Origin: JBBDNC01 sp040877875
Lineage (GTDB): Bacteria > Bacteroidota > Rhodothermia > Balneolales > Balneolaceae
Reading direction: 5' to 3'
Length of the DNA: 16,816 nt
Assembly (NCBI GenBank): GCA_040877875.1
Contig: JBBDNC010000135.1
Coordinates: 1 to 16,816, forward strand
Below the pieces are notes generated by a model. That model was given only the letters and a program-made list of their open reading frames with translations, was not told the DNA's origin and ran no database searches. The position numbers and the translations under genes are program-made. Below are positions 13,780 through 16,816 of this stretch, piece by piece. Numbering within the stretch: the first letter of the stretch is position 1; every line of letters starts with the position of its first letter.

Positions 13780-15663
13780 TTAAAATAGTATAGAATAACG
13801 AATGGTTGACCGGGCCGGAACAAGAAGCTCCTCTTGCCCTTCGCTGCTTCTCATCAGAGGTTTTTCAGTATCATCCACTTCAATGTAATACGACTGGTCA
13901 TCGATCAGGTAACGATTATTTTCAGTCTCCTGGATAGATGATCCTGTTGCCAGTCTCAAGTACAAATTTTCAGGAGCATTTTGAATAGTTACTGTGCGCC
14001 GGACGCCCTTCCCATCCTCTATAACACGTATTTCATCTTCAACAGAAGCCCCATACATCTGATAGTGAAACGTTGGATTGTCATAAGGGTCCAGTTGATA
14101 TCCTTTTGTTACAAAATGGGTACCTGTCGTGTCGTTCGACCACGCAGCCTGTTCGTTCTCCAGTTTATGTAAAGCCAATGCCTGATTATCAAACAAGTTC
14201 AATACCGATCCGTCGGGTCGCGATGATCCATCCCCGCGGTTGTACCACATGGGGGTTGCATTTAAAAAATTTCCTCTCCAGAGCTGCATTAGATTTCCAC
14301 TATTGAGATCATAGGTATAATGAACTTTATCCAAACTGCTGACCGATATCGCATGCGTAAGACGCGTTCCACCGGGTAAATCCCTGAAACTACGCAACAG
14401 CGGTTTATCTTCAGCTTTCACATAAATAGATTTCGACCTGTTAGGATTGCTTACGTATCGATCACTTAACAAGTGGTCGCGAAGGTTATCTCCCGATACC
14501 ACCAAAGATAAATCTGGTTCAGCCCAGCTCGCTTGCTTTACATATTGAAGCTTAAAAGGAACTTCTCCCTCAGTCAGCGATACTGTTTGCTCATTCTCAC
14601 CCTCAAGAGAAATAACTTCTTTTCCGTCGATTTTCAGAAGGCCCGAACCGCCGGGTGTATTCAGTCGGAATTGATAATCCCCTGCTTCTGTACTGTTTAG
14701 AGTACCTTTGTACTGCAGCAGGAATTGATCCGGCGGCAATCCAAGCAAATTAGTCGTCAATAATTCGGATGGACCGGAAGCAGAGGCTGAAAGGGAGTCA
14801 AGATCAGGCTCTTCTTCAAAGCCCCCCTCAAAAATGCTATACTCCAAATCTTGAACTGTGGGAGCTACACCATCATATCGATAAATTACAATATTTCGAA
14901 AAGCGATAGCTCCATGATCGCCCTGGAACCGAAGAGGGCCCTGCGCCACTTCATTGCCGCCCATAGCGCCTCTGGTAGGACCCAGCAATTCCACATCCTC
15001 ATGAATGGTTACACCGTTGAGCTCAGCCCGAAGGATCCTGGCATTTTTGATCTTATTGCCATTGTCATCAAAGCGGGGAGCCTGGAAAGAAATTTTAAGG
15101 TGCTGCCAAACGCCGGGTGCCCGGCTTGCATTTTGCCGGGGTGGATATCCCTGATACCCTTTTTGGCCATCAGGACGACTGTCATCCCATCTCTCATAAA
15201 TACCTCCATTGCCACCCGAAGTGGGCACCTTCACAGTCCAGCTATCTAACAATTGAACTTCATACCGACCCTGAAGATAGATGCCGGAGTTGGACCCTTT
15301 AGCCATCATATAGTCAAGCTCCAGATCAATATCGCCATATCCGGCCTTCGTAATCAGGTCTTCACCGTTGTGATCAACCGGGTCATTGACTAAAATGCCT
15401 GTTCCTTCAACAGAACTGATTTCATTTTCTGATTCAAGCGAGGCTGTTACACTTCCGGCTATTCTCCAACTCTCGGCTGGATCATCAAACGCAGACAAGT
15501 CCTGCAAGGGTAACGCTTGGTTCTGTGCGGTTAGATGCCCTAAAGGTAATCCAAATACTACAAAGATTACTGCTATCAATATAAAGTTTGAGGTATAAAG
15601 CAGACGCCTCCCACCTCCAGCTATAAAATCATTATATATCTTTTGTGATGCTGTATAAATCAT
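13780..15663 (-). CDS. Exported DUF1080 (3-keto-disaccharide hydrolase-like) protein with PA14-like domain
   Basis: This 627-residue exported protein has an unusually long leader with a hydrophobic stretch at about 22-46 (FILIAVIFVVFGLPLGHLTA). Residues about 50-265 form a DUF1080 jelly-roll: YGDIDLELDYMMAKGSNSGI, YLQGRYEVQLLDSW, APGVWQHLKISFQAP, LRFQGDHGAIAFRNIVIYR. Residues about 272-390 resemble a PA14-type carbohydrate-binding domain (TLNSTEAGDYQFRLNTPGGS, LLKIDGKEV). The last 235 residues (from about 391) form a domain I cannot name, seen with the cytochrome partner in similar operons. Some DUF1080 proteins hydrolyse 3-keto-glycosides, but many are only binding modules. Together with the propeller-cytochrome gene 18 bp downstream, this suggests oxidation plus handling of a glycan outside the cytoplasm. 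No Shine-Dalgarno is seen; a perfect 12-bp palindrome lies about 70 bp upstream. Confidence 0.85.
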   Translation of the reverse strand: MIYTASQKIYNDFIAGGGRRLLYTSNFILIAVIFVVFGLPLGHLTAQNQALPLQDLSAFDDPAESWRIAGSVTASLESENEISSVEGTGILVNDPVDHNGEDLITKAGYGDIDLELDYMMAKGSNSGIYLQGRYEVQLLDSWTVKVPTSGGNGGIYERWDDSRPDGQKGYQGYPPRQNASRAPGVWQHLKISFQAPRFDDNGNKIKNARILRAELNGVTIHEDVELLGPTRGAMGGNEVAQGPLRFQGDHGAIAFRNIVIYRYDGVAPTVQDLEYSIFEGGFEEEPDLDSLSASASGPSELLTTNLLGLPPDQFLLQYKGTLNSTEAGDYQFRLNTPGGSGLLKIDGKEVISLEGENEQTVSLTEGEVPFKLQYVKQASWAEPDLSLVVSGDNLRDHLLSDRYVSNPNRSKSIYVKAEDKPLLRSFRDLPGGTRLTHAISVSSLDKVHYTYDLNSGNLMQLWRGNFLNATPMWYNRGDGSSRPDGSVLNLFDNQALALHKLENEQAAWSNDTTGTHFVTKGYQLDPYDNPTFHYQMYGASVEDEIRVIEDGKGVRRTVTIQNAPENLYLRLATGSSIQETENNRYLIDDQSYYIEVDDTEKPLMRSSEGQEELLVPARSTIRYSILF

Positions 15664-15733
15664 ACAAGTACTGATAAAAATTTACGTTATTAAAATTTAA
15701 AAAAGTATAGTTTATGCAGCTATAAAAAACGGC

Positions 15734-15745
15734 TATTCATGAATA
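15734..15745. promoter_or_regulatory. Perfect 12-bp palindrome TATTCATGAATA upstream of the DUF1080 operon
   Basis: TATTCATGAATA is its own reverse complement and lies 70-82 bp before the DUF1080 start codon, in an A/T-rich leader. Its position suits a regulator site for the two-gene operon. In such A/T-rich DNA a palindrome this size can also arise by chance, and no second copy was found. Confidence 0.3.
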
Positions 15746-15797
15746 AGGAACTCTATAAGGGTATCTTCCAATTGCTGAAATTCCAACTTTTATTTAA

Positions 15798-16044
15798 ACT
15801 TTTTTGAACGACTTTTTTCCGAGAGTCCCGCTGGCCGATGCCATCTTATTGCGTGAAAGGGCCATTTGTAAGTCGATCACTGATCAACTCAAGAACTTTT
15901 TTTCAGATTGAACATTCCCGACACCGGAACCCAAAAAACTTCCTGACCAATCTCTTTGCGGCTTTGATTGCTTACAACTTTACCGAAAAGAAACCCAGCC
16001 TGAAAACCACCTTCGTTGATACCAAACAATTGATGCTTTTTTAG
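15798..16044 (+). mobile_element. IS982-type transposase C-terminal remnant, frameshifted
   Basis: One frame (from about 15798, just after a stop) reads PLADAILLRERAICKSITDQ then LKN. The adjacent frame continues QIEHSRHRNPKNFLTNLFAA, LIAYNFTEKKPSL, to a TAG at 16042-16044. Together these match the usual C-terminal end of IS982-family transposases (LLRKRAIIETINDQLKN.SQIEH.RHR...NL.AGLIAY...KKPSL). The switch occurs in a run of seven T (15897-15903); one T fewer would restore the frame. The N-terminal catalytic two-thirds is missing and stops lie just upstream, so the element is dead. Bases after the stop (CTCGTACTCTCACGTTA) may be the old element end, but I cannot identify terminal repeats. 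Confidence 0.72.
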
Positions 16045-16071
16045 TATCCTGATCTCGTACTCTCACGTTAA

Positions 16072-16083
16072 ATTAGATCTAAT
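16072..16083. repeat. Perfect 12-bp palindrome ATTAGATCTAAT next to the transposase remnant
   Basis: ATTAGATCTAAT reads the same on both strands and lies 28 bp after the transposase stop codon. It could be the insertion element's end or a target-site feature, or chance in A/T-rich DNA. No partner copy is seen upstream of the remnant. Confidence 0.25.
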
Positions 16084-16169
16084 CGATTATAGATGCATTT
16101 TTACAAAACATTTAATAATTGAGAACACCTTGCCCCTGTGACAACTACGCTACGATAATGATCAATTTA

Positions 16170-16724
16170 TTAATTAGAAATTTGAGAAATCATAAACTGT
16201 ACCTCGGCTTCTCCTTTATCAAGAACCGTTGTAAATAAAAGATTGCCATTGCTATCTGTTCGCTGTGTCAAAGCTTGTTCCCCATCTATTTTTAATTCAT
16301 AATTGGTATCAGGTGTAAGATCTATTAGCTCCCGCATCCTGCCAGTCATCCAAGCCAACCTTCGATGGTTCCATTACCTGTCGAAATGGGCCGAAATTCA
16401 CACCATCACTTGAAACTGCCTGGCTCACCCCTGCAAAGCCACCCGAAGTGTATAATTTTCTGATATGGGGTTTCTGTCGTTAATGGTAAACTGAGGACGG
16501 ATCCACTCGTCAGAATCCCCAATATAATGAGGACGAAAATTCCGCCAGTCGCCGGTTTCAAACCCATCTTTATTCTGAGGCAGAAATCCTGAGTTTTGAG
16601 CATGACTTATATTTAATGCTGAGAATAGTATTGAGACAATAAGGAAGCCGTACATTCCAGCCCGTACCATCGATGTAAATATTTGATCTATAAAAAGGGT
16701 TCTATTCATTTTCAATATCTTCAA
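16170..16724 (-). pseudogene. Broken gene for a secreted protein, two frame changes and probable internal loss
   Basis: The gene starts at ATG 16724 (or ATG 16709, MNRTLFIDQIF). A signal peptide (MYGFLIVSILFSALNISHAQ) is followed by DGFETGDWRNFRPHYIGDSD and EWIRPQFTINDRN, and the frame ends at a stop near 16425. A second frame starting just before that stop continues TSGGFAGVSQAVSSDGVNFG and VGLDDWQDAGANRSYT. A third runs LIDLTPDTNYELKIDGEQAL to a TAA at 16170-16172. The three pieces read as one exported protein carrying two frame changes. At about 180 residues in total it is short for an exported glycan enzyme, so central domains may also have been lost. I do not recognise the family; the last part looks like a small beta-sandwich tail. 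It lies beside a dead IS982 remnant. Confidence 0.6.
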
Positions 16725-16745
16725 TTAATTGTCTTCACTGCCGGT

Positions 16746-16816
16746 TTACTCATCCCATGTGTCATCTTCATACTGCTCCGCCCATTCTTCCCACTTCGCC
16801 TCTAAAAAGTCCACCG
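16746..16816 (-). CDS. C-terminal tail of an unidentified gene entering from the right edge
   Basis: One minus-strand frame is open from the edge to a TAA at 16746-16748, ending VDFLEAKWEEWAEQYEDDTW then DE. The Trp/Glu-rich helical tail resembles the ends of some sulfatases or other secreted enzymes, but 22 residues are too few to name a family. The stop lies 21 bp before the start of the broken secreted-protein gene, so the two were probably in one operon. Confidence 0.45.
   Translation of the reverse strand, partial: VDFLEAKWEEWAEQYEDDTWDE

Noticed and set aside
1..16816. CRISPR array, tRNA, rRNA, phage genes or a SusC/SusD pair
   Set aside because: I saw no regularly spaced repeats, cloverleaf or rRNA-like sequence, phage proteins or TonB-linked outer-membrane genes.

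Overview
The window looks like part of a polysaccharide- and sugar-acid-utilisation island from a Bacteroidota-type bacterium, most likely from the Balneolota/Rhodothermota side. The reasons are the mix of genes (lipoprotein sulfatases, a PafA-type phosphatase, a DUF1080 protein paired with a PVC-type beta-propeller cytochrome, an IS982-type remnant), mostly A/T-rich leaders without strong Shine-Dalgarno sites, and many exported products. The taxonomy is inference from protein style; there is no marker gene.

Layout. Almost everything is read right to left (minus strand). From the right edge: a partial unidentified gene tail (16746-16816), a secreted-protein gene broken by two frame changes (16170-16724), and a frameshifted IS982-type transposase tail on the plus strand (15798-16044). 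Next comes a two-gene operon: a DUF1080/PA14 exported protein (13780-15663) and a beta-propeller protein with a C-terminal cytochrome c (11809-13761). A possible sulfatase scrap (11565-11744) and an intact lipoprotein sulfatase (10171-11568) follow. A small plus-strand block (9064-10151) holds a Uma2-family protein and an addiction-module antitoxin with a decayed ParE toxin. Left of this are a PafA-like alkaline phosphatase (7041-8705), an SDR dehydrogenase (6013-6759), an L-rhamnonate dehydratase (4741-5925) and a GntP-family permease (3347-4735). Then come the ends of a collapsed enolase-superfamily gene (3014-3222), a 100-N assembly gap (2914-3013), a sulfatase-PA14 lipoprotein with a foreign N-terminal extension (489-2711), and the 5' end of an exported RraA-like protein (1-221).

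How the genes could work together. The best-supported pathway link is the sugar-acid cluster: GntP imports an aldonate, RhmD dehydrates L-rhamnonate to 2-keto-3-deoxy-L-rhamnonate, and the SDR is a good candidate for oxidising that product. Two sulfatases close by would fit feeding on a sulfated, rhamnose-containing glycan such as ulvan. No polysaccharide lyase, glycoside hydrolase or SusC/SusD pair is visible, so the substrate is a hypothesis.

The second theme is gene decay. At least three loci are clearly broken: the enolase-family gene, the ParE toxin and the secreted protein at the right. The IS982 tail is also broken. One surviving sulfatase has been joined in frame to what looks like the start of a gluconate 2-dehydrogenase subunit 3 gene. 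I see no convincing new defence or mobile system; the most interesting signals are the chimeric sulfatase start, the deletion scars, and the rhamnonate-sulfatase linkage.
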